A stretch of 64,000 nt of DNA from Acanthacorydalis orientalis (lineage: Eukaryota > Arthropoda > Insecta > Megaloptera > Corydalidae). The notes beneath the pieces were generated by a model, which was not told the DNA's origin, did not search any database, and saw only the letters and a list, made by a program, of their open reading frames with translations. A program made the translations under genes and the position numbers. Below, piece after piece: positions 24,749 to 35,705 of the stretch. The DNA is taken from the NCBI GenBank assembly GCA_034766995.1, contig CM068317.1:33707501-33771500 (forward strand). Reading direction: 5' to 3'. Position 1 is the stretch's first letter; each line of letters starts with the position of its first letter.

Positions 24749-25298
24749 ATTAAAATTCTTTCAATATTAATAACTGAACTCTATTTTTTTTCAATTTTTT
24801 TCATACCATCAATTTCGACATTGATTTTCAGTTTTCGAGTTTTATCTAAAAAAATCCGCTTTCAAATATAGTACAAAAATTATCTAAAAACGAGGAAATA
24901 CATAATAGGTCATAAAAAATAAATCAACAGTTATCTCAATGATAAACTGGAAGTATATCATCAAAATTCAATATCAAATGAAATTTCATATTCTGAAGCT
25001 TTAGGTAAAATAGTTTATTTAAAAAATCCTTTCTGGGTCAATGTTGTAATAAAAAATATAGGTTTCGATGCAATTTAAAAATATTTCTACTTCTTTCTTA
25101 ACACTTTTTTTATCATCAATATATGTATGACAACCTTGTGAAAGTAGATCAGCTGTTTCGTTACAATACATATAACATGCAACTAGAATTAACATTTTTT
25201 TTATAGATTATAAATAACCTTACATACGTATTTCAAATCATGTAGAAGAATTGCAATGTACGTTCTTCGAATTGCATGTACAAATAAATACAATAGTT

Positions 25299-25301
<3 letters not shown>

Positions 25302-25375
<74 letters not shown>
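25302..25375. repeat. (CT)n(TA)n compound microsatellite
   Basis: CT repeats at 25302-25331 pass into a TA run that ends at the left terminus of the mariner element. Confidence 0.97.
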
Positions 25376-25378
<3 letters not shown>

Positions 25379-25404
25379 GAGGTCAGACAATTAAGTAATA
25401 CGAC
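25376..25404. repeat. mariner terminal inverted repeat, left
   Basis: Pairs with 26273-26301 with a single A/G difference near its inner end. Confidence 0.95.
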
Positions 25405-25433
25405 AAAATTCAAAAATCGAGTATATTTAAAAA

Positions 25434-26099
25434 TTAAGGTACATCGCTGCGATCCCCTTCAAAGTAGTCCCCTCCCGCATCTATACACTTATTCCAGCGA
25501 GTTTTCCAGTTTTCGTAACAATTCTGGAACACTTCTTGTGGGACCTCTTCGAGTACTCTCGTCACAGATTCTTGGATATCTTCAACGCAGTCAAAATGTC
25601 GACCTTTGACGAATTTTTTCATATGGGGGAATAGGAAAAAGTCGCAGGGTGACATGTCCGGTGAATAGGGCGGTTGTGGTAACGTTGCGATGCCTTTAGA
25701 CGCCAAAAACTGAGAGACACTGAACGCACTGTGACAGGGAGCATTGTCGTGATGCAGAACCCAAGTCTTCGCGATCTCTGGACGCACTCTGAGCACCCTT
25801 TTTCGTAATTTTTCGAGCACATTGCGGTAGAATACTTGATTTACGGTTTGTCCAGGTGGTACGAACTCTTTGTGAACCACCCCTTTGCTGTCGAAGAAGC
25901 AAATCAACATGGTTTTCACTTTGGACTTGCTCGTTCTCGCCTTCTTCGGCCTTGGTGCTCCAGGGGACAGCCACTGTTGGCTTTGTCGTTTAGTTTCGGG
26001 GTCATGTTGAAAGAACCAACTTTCATCACCAGTAATAACTCGATCGAGAAGAGTAGGATCACTTTCAACCTGCTCGAGACAATCTTGAGCGATGTTCAT
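25434..26099 (-). pseudogene. mariner transposase, catalytic domain only (N-terminally deleted)
   Basis: The 221-residue frame is the C-terminal two-thirds of a mariner (IS630/Tc1/mariner superfamily) transposase, which cuts and pastes DNA at TA sites. All three catalytic aspartates are present: Asp25 in VITGDESWFF, Asp118 in LHHDNAPCHS and Asp153 in YSPDMSPCDFFLF. The last two are separated by 34 residues, the D,D34D spacing that defines mariner. The normal protein is about 345 residues. The first 120 or so, which hold the two helix-turn-helix motifs that bind the inverted repeats, are missing. Upstream in the same frame only a few codons (ACHETHR) precede the Met before a stop. The remaining 5' sequence to the right terminus looks like leader DNA, so an internal deletion removed the start and DNA-binding region. 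It cannot act as a normal transposase. Confidence 0.93.
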
Positions 26100-26272
26100 T
26101 CGGTGGGTTTCGTGACATGCACTACTCGCGCGTTGTTACAAAACACTAAACAGCTGGCGAAGAAATGATCGTACGAGGGTGGTCAAGGTCTTAATCGAGA
26201 GAGTAGGGATCTGCTATTACGGTGGCGGAGTTACAGGTTCGCAGTGTTACCACAGGCCGAGAAAAAAAATCG

Positions 26273-26301
26273 GTCGCATTACTTAATTGTCTGACCTCGT
26301 A
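26273..26301. repeat. mariner terminal inverted repeat, right
   Basis: Reverse complement of 25376-25404 with one difference, followed by TATA. Confidence 0.95.
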
Positions 26302-26302
26302 T

Positions 26303-26756
26303 ATAAATATGTAAAAATTCAAACTAATTCATTCATACAGAAGGTGAATATAATATTTCTAAAAGATTTGATCATCCAAATCTATATAAAATTTGTTGAC
26401 ACTATTCAAGCTTAGATGTTTTTTAAACATTTTTTTTTGTAATTGTAAAATGAAACAAAATACTTTATTTCTGTGATTGTTCTTCTTTAGTAATAGCAAA
26501 AAATTTAATAGAAAGTGGAGTGACCTGAGAAGCAGTTACAAGAAACGATAAACGAACGTACATTGCTTTAACAAGTAAAAAAGGTGTTTCTTTTTAAACA
26601 GAATAATAGCTATTTATAAATCAAGAATTAATGTTATTGAACCCAAATTAAAGTCTCTATCAATCTAATAATGTTAAAAGTGCGATAAATGGTTGTCAGG
26701 CTATATGAAATTTATCTAATTGTTTCTTTACTTAAAACATTTTAAGAAAGAAACAA
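26303..26756. other. Gene-free A+T-rich stretch
   Basis: No supported feature. Confidence 0.6.
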
Positions 26757-26918
<162 letters not shown>

Positions 26919-27117
26919 AAATAAGAGACATTGTTGGGCATATTTATTTTTAAACAATAGGCAATTATTTAAAACAAAACATACTTTCTTGAATTAATAG
27001 AGACTAGACTCACAGTTTATAAAATTGTTAACAATGAATGAATAGCTAATTATATGTTGTTATTAATTTATAATAAACTAAAGTATTAGTTGTAAAAAGA
27101 ATAATAAAATAAAAAAT
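26919..27117. other. Short A+T-rich spacer
   Basis: No feature seen between the longest array and the tRNA gene. Confidence 0.6.
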
Positions 27118-27123
27118 AAAAAA
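27118..27123 (-). terminator. RNA polymerase III terminator of tRNA-Ser
   Basis: Six A on the plus strand give a T6 run on the coding strand five bases after the discriminator base, the usual pol III stop. Confidence 0.8.
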
Positions 27124-27128
27124 TAGAC

Positions 27129-27210
27129 CGCTGCGGACAGGATTCGAACCTGTGCGGGCAGAACCCAATGGATTTCAAGTCCATCTCCTTAACCACTCGG
27201 ACACCGCAGC
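27129..27210 (-). tRNA. tRNA-Ser(UGA)
   Basis: An 82-base class II tRNA on the minus strand. The acceptor arm GCTGCGG (27204-27210) pairs with CCGCAGC (27130-27136), with discriminator G at 27129. The anticodon stem ATGGA/TCCAT encloses a seven-base loop with anticodon TGA (plus-strand TCA at 27175-27177), which reads UCA serine codons. A long variable arm (GGG TTCT GCCC region) is the serine hallmark. The internal promoter is intact: A box within the D arm (GTCCGAGTGGTTAAGGAG) and B box GGTTCGAATCC at 27140-27150. There is no intron and CCA is not encoded, as expected for a nuclear gene. No other tRNA is adjacent. Confidence 0.97.
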
Positions 27211-27594
27211 TGATGTTCAGAGTCTCGTTAGTATCGTATATAAACTAAAGCTATTACGTATGCATTTACACAATAAGAATGTACTTTATTATTTATACAA
27301 TTTTATTTTTACTTTCATATATTGTTATTTATATTAATAAATGTTTTTCTTTCAATTCGAAAATTTAATGAACCATTTTTTTTATTAACTAAATGTATAC
27401 AATCAGTACAAAACAAACAGTAAAATGAAACTTTTGTTGCATATGCAAACGGAACAGTTTTATTTCATATTTCAATAATACATTAGAAAATACATTACTA
27501 TGTATTTATTAATATTCCATTTTAAATATGTTTAAGCCTTAGTTAATATTATATTTTCTTTAAAAAATAACAACGATATACATATACACCATTT

Positions 27595-27608
27595 ATATAT
27601 ATATATAT

Positions 27609-27649
<41 letters not shown>
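27595..27649. repeat. (TA)n microsatellite
   Basis: TA run with one TG at 27611. Confidence 0.96.
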
Positions 27650-27651
<2 letters not shown>

Positions 27652-27950
27652 ATTACGAAAATTGCATTATTCTCTCATAAAAAAATCATATTTACAAGTA
27701 TAAATTGTTTATGAAGAAATAAAGTGTTATTTTTTGCATTTAGTACAAAATAATAAAAATATTAATAAAATTTTATTTTAAAGTATAAATAAAAAAAAAC
27801 AATATTTATTCAGTGTTTCTAAATAACCGATGTTACATATTTTTCATATAAAGTTTTAAATAATTTAAATTACGTTTTAAGTGTTAATTATTCTTCGTGC
27901 ATTCATTAATATTGAATTGACGAGTTTTTGTAAACTTTTAATTTTTATTA

Positions 27951-27953
<3 letters not shown>

Positions 27954-28015
<62 letters not shown>
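27954..28015. repeat. (TA)n microsatellite
   Basis: Uninterrupted alternating TA. Confidence 0.97.
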
Positions 28016-28019
<4 letters not shown>

Positions 28020-28764
28020 CAAGTTTAAAGTAGAATGTATAATAAAATGAACACGCATTATAGAAATAACAAGGAAAGTAAAGATTTAACATAAATGAAC
28101 TCAAAGACATGGTTAAAAAAGCATTCATCTGAAGTTAAAGAAATATTATAGATCTCATTAATTAAGCGATATAATATCAGAAAATTCTTTGGAAATGTAC
28201 GGAAAAGAGAAGTGGTGAATTGTTAAAATTGAAAAAAAATAATTCATCCGTCCTCACTAAATTATGAAGCCAAATTTGTTTCCTTTATATATTTTTCTAT
28301 TTCGGCCGTTGTTTTCTGGAGAAACAAACTTACTAAATAAATTAAATCGAACATTAAGATAGTTTTCATCACTATTTCCACACTTTAGAAGTATCCAATT
28401 ACTAAGGTGTGACAAAATATGTCTATTAAAGAATTATTATCAATTTATATTATTTTTTAATAAATGAATGCAATACCAATAAAAAAAGTTTAATTTTCAG
28501 TTTTTTTCATTTATTATTATTTAAAATGAATTTACATTATCTTATCAAAAACAGATGTTTTTCAATTGATTATAACTGATTATCAGACATTCGACTAAGA
28601 AAACTGTAACTGTATTGACATCTCTCATGCATATAAATAAAATTTATGTGGATTACTATTATACTATTATTTATTTTTTATGTTACATAAGTTCTATTAA
28701 ACAAAGAACAAATCTTTTTCTTCTAATTGGGTATTATTTTTATTCCTCTATGAACCGTTTATTT

Positions 28765-28769
<5 letters not shown>

Positions 28770-28814
<45 letters not shown>
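28770..28814. repeat. (TA)n microsatellite
   Basis: Uninterrupted alternating TA. Confidence 0.97.
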
Positions 28815-28816
<2 letters not shown>

Positions 28817-28905
28817 TAAAAATACTAAATAAAAAATAACATGATTTTTCTTAACTCCTGCGCTCTCTTTTAATACTTACATGTGAAAGCATACATTGAA
28901 TCACG

Positions 28906-28906
<1 letters not shown>

Positions 28907-28976
<70 letters not shown>

Positions 28977-28991
28977 CATATGTATATATAA
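28907..28991. repeat. (TA)n microsatellite with CA interruptions
   Basis: TA blocks divided by three ACATA units and ending ATGTATATATA. Confidence 0.97.
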
Positions 28992-29890
28992 TTGTACAAT
29001 AGAATGTACATATCTGTAAATACAACTAAGAATAAATAAAAAAGATAATCAGAATAAAAATACAAAATAATAAACATTGACCATTGTTTTTTTATAATAA
29101 TATTTATCTAACAAGTAATTTATATATCTAAGTATGAATTTATGTTTGTATATTTGTGAGAGAGTGTATATATATATATATACAATTTAACGAAAATATC
29201 TTAATTATAAATTTAGTTTATAAAATAGTTCAAAGAAAAGAAAACAAAGTCATATTAAATAATTTATTTCCAACCGTTGAACTCTGCTTATCATATTTAA
29301 AATATACATTAGACACGTTTATCAATTAAATTGTATAAAACCGACATTTCAGACAAAAATATCCGAATCTTCATAATTTAAAACTATGTACAAATTTCTT
29401 ATGTGAAACATTATAAAAAAAATATGTTAATCATTATATGTTAAATTTGTTATCTAGTTTGTAAATTCATAAACGAACAGCATTATTTCTCGAATTTTAT
29501 TTGAAATGTAACAACGAAGTGTATTTTCTTATTGTAAGAAGACTGAACAATTGATTTATTATTATTTTTTATTACTGATTATTGATAAAAATCTCAAATA
29601 AAGTTCTTTCTTCATGTAATCGGAAAATAATTCAGATAAATAAGTTCTAGTAATTCAGAGAAATATATGCGAATTTTATTTCATTACCATATAAATGCTG
29701 TTTATTTTAAAAACTAAATCCATTATAATAATCCAAGGAAATCTACTTTTATTATACGATATTTTGAAAATGATAATGCAATAAATAATAATACCTAATA
29801 ATAGAAGCATATTTCACTAAAAAATTTTCTATAAAATAACAAAATATTAAGATTCCAAAAATAATTGTGAATATAATTAAATATATGTGT

Positions 29891-29941
29891 GTATATATAT
29901 ATATAGAGAGAGAGAGAGAGGGAGGGAGAGAGAGAGAAGAG
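29891..29941. repeat. (TA)n(GA)n compound microsatellite
   Basis: Short TA run followed by about 35 bases of mostly GA. Confidence 0.95.
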
Positions 29942-30144
29942 ATGAATAGTGAGGGGAGGGGAAGAGATAAACATAAAAAATACTTCAGATTTTATTTTTG
30001 GTTTCCATAAACTATTATTTAATTTTAACCATTCTTTGTGTTTCATTAAAAATAACAAAATTCTTAATCATTTACAAGATTGTTTTAAAAATGCATAACT
30101 GAAGGAACTAATATATATTAACCAATATAAATGACAAATATTCA

Positions 30145-30272
<128 letters not shown>

Positions 30273-30379
30273 TATGAATATTAATATATATGTGTGTATG
30301 AATAGAGGTACAAAATACGAATGCACATCAATAGTTTTATGAACAATCTCAAACAATACGCAAATAGAGAGATACTAGA

Positions 30380-30640
30380 ACACGTACAGATTATTCCGTT
30401 CTATAACGTTCTACGCTCAAAATAAGCTCCATCTTGCAGAAAACACGCTGAACAATAAACGAGAAAGACGCTATTAATAATTCTCCACGTGAACACAAGT
30501 GACGTACTTCGCTCACCCTGCAGGGGTTGAATAAACGCTACACGAGAAAAAAGTGTGGGAAATTTTGCATCGTTTACCATACATAAAGACTTTGATCTCG
30601 CTTCGTTTATGTACGACGGCATCTTGTCAACTATTTTTTT
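30380..30640. other. GC-richer island
   Basis: More balanced composition, with GTGACGTACTTCGCTCACCCTG near 30510. A 73-codon minus frame (30401-30622) and a shorter minus ATG frame beginning MELILSVERYRTE (ATG near 30435) are both possible, but neither carries a recognisable domain. Could be regulatory or transposon-derived. Confidence 0.3.
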
Positions 30641-30789
30641 TTATCGCTTGTTAAACTCTTACGTAAACTAACTATTCTTGTGTACATTTCATGTTTAGAG
30701 ATATGCATATAAAATATATCCATTACGTTTGTGTTTGTATACATCATGCTTATATACGTACGTACATTGTATACGCAAATTATTTTTTA

Positions 30790-30968
30790 TATTACTAGGG
30801 AGCTTCGCCCCCTGCTCGCTGTGCTCACCCACTTGTCAATTATAAGCATGACGTGTAAACGAATAAAACAATAAACATATTTCTTAAAACTCATTTATGT
30901 CAATATAATCATTCTCGCAGATATATTGCAACGTGTTGTTATATATATATATATATATATGCATATAG

Positions 30969-31031
<63 letters not shown>

Positions 31032-31090
31032 AATATGTATATATAATCATTATCCATGATAAATTGCAACGTTTTGTTTTATGTATGAAA
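30790..31090. repeat. Unclassified repeat-like block
   Basis: ACTAGGGAGCTTCGCCCCCT at about 30794-30813 can form a small GGG..CCC hairpin, of the kind found at the ends of some dispersed repeats. Two diverged copies of a roughly 40-base phrase follow at about 30902-30940 and 31041-31079, sharing ATAATCATT and TTGCAACGT.GTTGTT/TTGTTTT, separated by TA arrays. No coding capacity. Confidence 0.3.
30940..31045. repeat. (TA)n microsatellite with GCATATAGATACA interruption
   Basis: Two TA blocks, 30940-30960 and 30973-31028, then a TA-like tail. Confidence 0.96.
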
Positions 31091-31191
31091 TAAACATGTT
31101 GGGTACCCTAAAAAACTGATGTCATAAATAAATAAGTCGACGGCATCGAATTTTTTGTGGATAAATATTATTTTATATATACAGAAATCAA

Positions 31192-31198
<7 letters not shown>

Positions 31199-31256
<58 letters not shown>
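31199..31256. repeat. (TA)n microsatellite
   Basis: Uninterrupted alternating TA. Confidence 0.97.
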
Positions 31257-31258
<2 letters not shown>

Positions 31259-31577
31259 TTTCAACAGTTAATTGTGACTGAATTTCATTAAATATTCCAA
31301 ATAATTGTTTTAAGGAAAGATGATGTATGAATATATCGATATCTGGGAAATTGTCAATAGTAATAATTTCTAAATTTAGGAAGAATCGACTTTAAGAAAT
31401 ATACAAAATGATACAAGCGATGTGAACAGATTAAATGCGATAAAATAACAACTAATTATTAAAAAAAAAAAAACAAACAGAATAAGAATAAATGAGTGTT
31501 ATTAACAGTTTATTAATTATTTTAGTGGATTCACTTATTGATTAACTCTTTTCACCTTTTGTTTATTTTTATACACT

Positions 31578-31834
31578 TTAGCCCTTGGCAGTCCACTGAT
31601 CAGAAGTTCTGGACACCGCGTTTCTATTAGACAGGTCCTGTGTCCAGTCCTTCTGGACAGATTTCATTGCCATGATGAAGACAACCCATTTTAATCATGG
31701 CAATGAAATACATACACTGACCAACAAATGCACTGTCCAGAGAGACTGAACAGTGAACCTGAAACTGGAGACTGAAACTGTTCAATCGAAATGCATTGTC
31801 TAGAATATCTGAACGGTGGATCGCAAAAGGTTAA
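31578..31834. mobile_element. piggyBac-like MITE with long imperfect inverted repeats
   Basis: The left end reads TTAG then CCCTTGGCAGTCCACTGATCAG. The reverse complement of the right end reads TTAA then CCTTTTGCGATCCACCGTTCAG. TTAA targets followed by CCCTTTGC-type termini are typical of piggyBac-superfamily elements. Inside, the arms keep matching (TTCTGGACA against TTCTAGACA, TTCTGGACAG against CTCTGGACAG). The centre is a perfect 16-base inverted repeat, ATTTCATTGCCATGAT at 31661-31676 and its complement at 31694-31709, around a 17-base loop. At about 249 bases between the target sites it encodes nothing. One target site has mutated from TTAA to TTAG. Confidence 0.7.
31661..31709. repeat. 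Perfect 16-base hairpin at the centre of the piggyBac-like MITE
   Basis: ATTTCATTGCCATGAT at 31661-31676 and its exact reverse complement at 31694-31709. Confidence 0.97.
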
Positions 31835-32099
31835 ATTTATAAAAAAAATTAATTCATTACTTAATAAAAAAAACAAAACATTAATTTTCAAAACTCTTGT
31901 AAAATAAAAATTGTTAAACAATAGAAGTGATATATATTTTTTACTTGAAATAGAATATAAATATATTTTTAACTACAGTTTTGAAAGTATAATCAATAAA
32001 TATTAGTAAATAAATGAGTAGATATATTTTCAAAAATTTCAGAATTTAAACTGCTAAATTATACATTCGCTTGAATTAAAAAAAAAAAAAACATTTCAA
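31835..32099. other. Gene-free A+T-rich stretch
   Basis: No supported feature. Confidence 0.6.
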
Positions 32100-32400
32100 A
32101 CATTTATAATAAATATCTACTCGGCGTTTATTTATAGCGTAAATTTTCACAGATTTTTTCGCTCGTCCTCTCACATTCGTTAAAATTAGCTGTGCAGATT
32201 CATCCCCTGTTTTCGTACGTGCGCGTCGTCATTGAGATATTTGTGCGACACTGCCAGTTTACATAATTCGTTGTAGCAATTTACTAACTAAACTTTGTCT
32301 CGACTTGAGTTTCGTATGGAAACGATTATGAAATTCCTCGCACGTGTCATTCGGGCTCTTATCGACAGTATATACTAGAATTAATTGTGCTTTCTCCTTG
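32100..32400. other. GC-richer, CpG-containing island
   Basis: Contains TTTTCGCTCGTCC, TACGTGCGCGTCGTC and CGCACGTGTC. A 20-codon plus frame (ATG 32316, stop 32376-32378) encodes a cationic amphipathic-looking peptide, METIMKFLARVIRALIDSIY, but is too short to call. Most likely a regulatory element or untranslated exon. Confidence 0.3.
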
Positions 32401-34259
32401 GACTGTGTATCTCAACAGAAGAAAAAAAATAACTGACTTAAAATTAAGTACTACAGATATGAGTTTTGACAGATCGAAATATATAAAAAGTCAAACAGGC
32501 GATGCTAGTAACGCACAACTTTGTAATGGAGGTGATAGTCACTTTATGTGACTTTTATCAGGCAGACAGTAAAATAATCATTTATAAAATATTACTATAT
32601 CGATAATACTATTTTTTCTTTTTGATAAATAATTTTAAATATTAAAATTGTGTTTTCAATCTATTTTTTTAAAACAATCTGTTTATTGTACAATTTAAGC
32701 TATTAAACAATGCTTTAAAGCAAAAAATATAACGACTATTAATGTAAAATATGAACAATCCAAATACAATATTTCATCAATATGAATTTTATATTCATTG
32801 TAATAAATATGTTCACACGAAAGATATTGTGTTCGAAGATGGCCTTCAGATATGCACATTTTTTTTAAAAAAATATATTGTTCGTGTCAAGAATATATTG
32901 GAATGAATATTACAAGAATTTAATTTCATATAGTTTAAAATTCATCTTTAACAATTGTAAAACTAAATATAAACATTCACATACTTCATATATATATATA
33001 TATATATATTAGAAAACTGTTCACCTATCAATTGATTATTTATATTTTTAAATATTAATAAGAAATTTTAAAAAGCTCAAATATTAGGTATTTTTAAAAT
33101 ATATTTATTTTCTTAGTTTTCTTCAAGAGATCTATAATTATTTACTAATATTAAATAAAAGTACAATAATATATTTAATAAAAAATATGTTTAAAAGCTA
33201 TGAACAGAGTAATATTCTTTATTTTACAATTATTGAATTGAGATATTATAATATAATGTTAAAAGATATTTATTTCTCAGAAATAAATTTATAAAATAGA
33301 GATTTTCAGTCTTTCACTTGTGTTAAAACATTTTTTTTATTCTATTGAATAAAATCAACAACATCAAATTCTTTTATTCGTTTTTAACTCTAAAGAAGTG
33401 TAAATAAAAATACTTTGTCATAAAATTGACTGCGAAAAATATTTTTCCTGAAAAATAATTCCATTTAAAAAAATTACTTTAAAAAGTACGCTTGTATGGT
33501 TTATGAATAAAATTCATTTACTTTTACTCATACAATTCATATTCTTTTAACGAAAAATTAAAATATAATTATTATAAATAAATATAAAAAGAAAATATTA
33601 ATAGTCTTCGAATTTTATGAGAATTTATTTAACAATTATAGTTGAACACAGATAACTAAAATTTTATATTGACATTTTGATACAAAGAGTTGTATTATTT
33701 AAGATATTTTACATATGTATTCACTTATAAAATAGCGCTCTTTCTTTTATGCAAGTTTCTATAAATAAATGATTTCTTTTCATTAACTATCATAAATCAA
33801 AATTACTTGTAAGTAATTCAAAAAATAATAACGGTTCAAACTTTATGTTATAATATTTTTAAAGTTAAATATGAGCTATTGTTAATGGAAACCATTCAGA
33901 AAATAAAATATAAGTTTAGGAACATTCGTATGGAAATTATGAGTTCACAAGTTTACTGATAATCTTATTAGATTTATGAGTAAAGAATTTAATATTTAAT
34001 GAAAACACCTGGCTGTGTTCTATAGAGTAACAAGTAGTAATCAGAAAATTACTTATTGTATTACGTAACATGTAAACGAACTCATTTACTTTATATTTGA
34101 TTTTACCTGTTGAATAATTACACAAAAAATGTTTAAATGAAAACATGCTCTCCTTGAAATCTTACGTACATCAACATAATTATGTAATTAGTTTCCGTAC
34201 ATATTTTCGCATACAATTAGGTACTTACATATATACACACATATACACATATATGCATG

Positions 34260-34294
<35 letters not shown>

Positions 34295-34728
34295 CTCATA
34301 TGTCCGTATATGTATTTCTAAGAATTTGTGTCTATGAAAAATACATATGACATCTAAAAAAATCTAAATTTTCCAACGATAATGGAAGCAATGTCCATTT
34401 ATAAAACGTACATATGGTATTTAAATAATTACAACCCTATTTTTTCAAATCCTGTATTGATCGTAATAAGGGTTGTCACCACTTGTAAATTTAGACATTC
34501 AGATTCAGACCCCTTTCGAACTGAAACCCGCATAATATATGGCTGGCTATCGAATATCTTACATTAAAATGCTTGGATGCACTCGGTTAAATATTCCAGT
34601 ATATATAAGAAGGGGACGTGTCAGAAAGGGAATTCTACCAGAATAAGTTATTATTACAAATTTCAGTTTCATCAAAATGTGTACGTAACTACTTAAGGCT
34701 TTGTAGTAAGATGTCGTATAATTCATAA

Positions 34729-34774
<46 letters not shown>

Positions 34775-35705
34775 AATAAATAAATTATGTATTTCAAACT
34801 TTTCAACCAATAAACAGTATTTCTTTAAAAAAAATATGTAAAAATCTATTAATGCTGTGTTAAAAACAACGTTAAATATTTAATTTGTTTTAAAGAAATC
34901 AAAGTAAAAAAATCAAATAACGAGATTTAATAACAAATAAAACATTTTAATGTTTACAAATATTATTTAATACGAATGTTTTAAATATTCTACTAAATAA
35001 ACTTCTATACGTAGAATGACATCACAAATTCTACAAAATTTGATTTCATTAAACTGTTTATTAATTGATTATTGTCTATTTTAATTAAATAAATGGCATT
35101 TCGATGATAATTCGAAAGTTTTCAGGTAGTAGTTAAAAGTCTTTTATTGAACATTTTGATAAAGCATCTTTTTGGCATATGAGGTTAAAAATTCTTTTTT
35201 AAAAGTGCATTTATTTACAGAGTCGAAATAATAATCGCATAATAAGTCGCATCTTAATAATTTTCTAATAAATTATATAAATAAAACTATTGTATTATTA
35301 ATATAGAAAATAAAATATCAGTTAGGAATTCATTTTAGTATAAAAATAGCATCTTTGTTTATAATACAAGATGATTAAATAGTTAAACACGATTATAATG
35401 TGATTGAAAATTAGTGAATCATGAATAAACACGGCCTTCATATAAAAGGTATAAAAATTAATGTGGAAATGTCTGTAATAATTATATGACTATTAGTGAC
35501 AACAATTTTCAATAACGATGTTATATTTAACATACATTTTGTAAATTTAAAAATATGTACTTTTATACTGTTATTAGTTATTTCTTAAAATTTAATTGTA
35601 CGTATTGATAAATCAGAAAAATGCGATTTGTGTGAGTTCCATTATAGACAGCCTTGTAAATTACTGTATTAACTTTTTAATTACTGAAATATTGAAAGAT
35701 ATATA
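32401..35705. other. Gene-free A+T-rich stretch
   Basis: Includes a small TA run at 34264-34292 and an array at 34730-34770. A hairpin at 34431-34476 (ACAACCCTATT pairing with AATAAGGGTTGT) is the only other structure noted. Confidence 0.55.
34730..34770. repeat. (TA)n microsatellite
   Basis: Uninterrupted alternating TA. Confidence 0.97.

Larger units (their letters stand above)
25376..26302 (-). mobile_element. mariner transposon, internally deleted
   Basis: The terminal inverted repeats are nearly perfect. The left end reads TACGAGGTCAGACAATTAAG from 25376, and the right end (26273-26301) is its reverse complement, with one difference in about 29 bases. Each end abuts TA, the mariner target, and the left flank is a TA microsatellite. 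At about 0.93 kb it is shorter than the usual 1.3 kb. The missing part is the N-terminal third of the transposase gene. Clean ends and an undamaged remaining frame suggest a fairly recent insertion of a deletion derivative. It is non-autonomous but could be moved in trans. Confidence 0.95.

Noticed and set aside
25619..26168. Other open frames inside the mariner element on both strands
   Set aside because: They are shadows of the transposase gene, whose frame carries the D,D34D motifs.
31691..31921. 76-codon minus frame
   Set aside because: It lies across the right arm of the piggyBac-like MITE and has no protein features.
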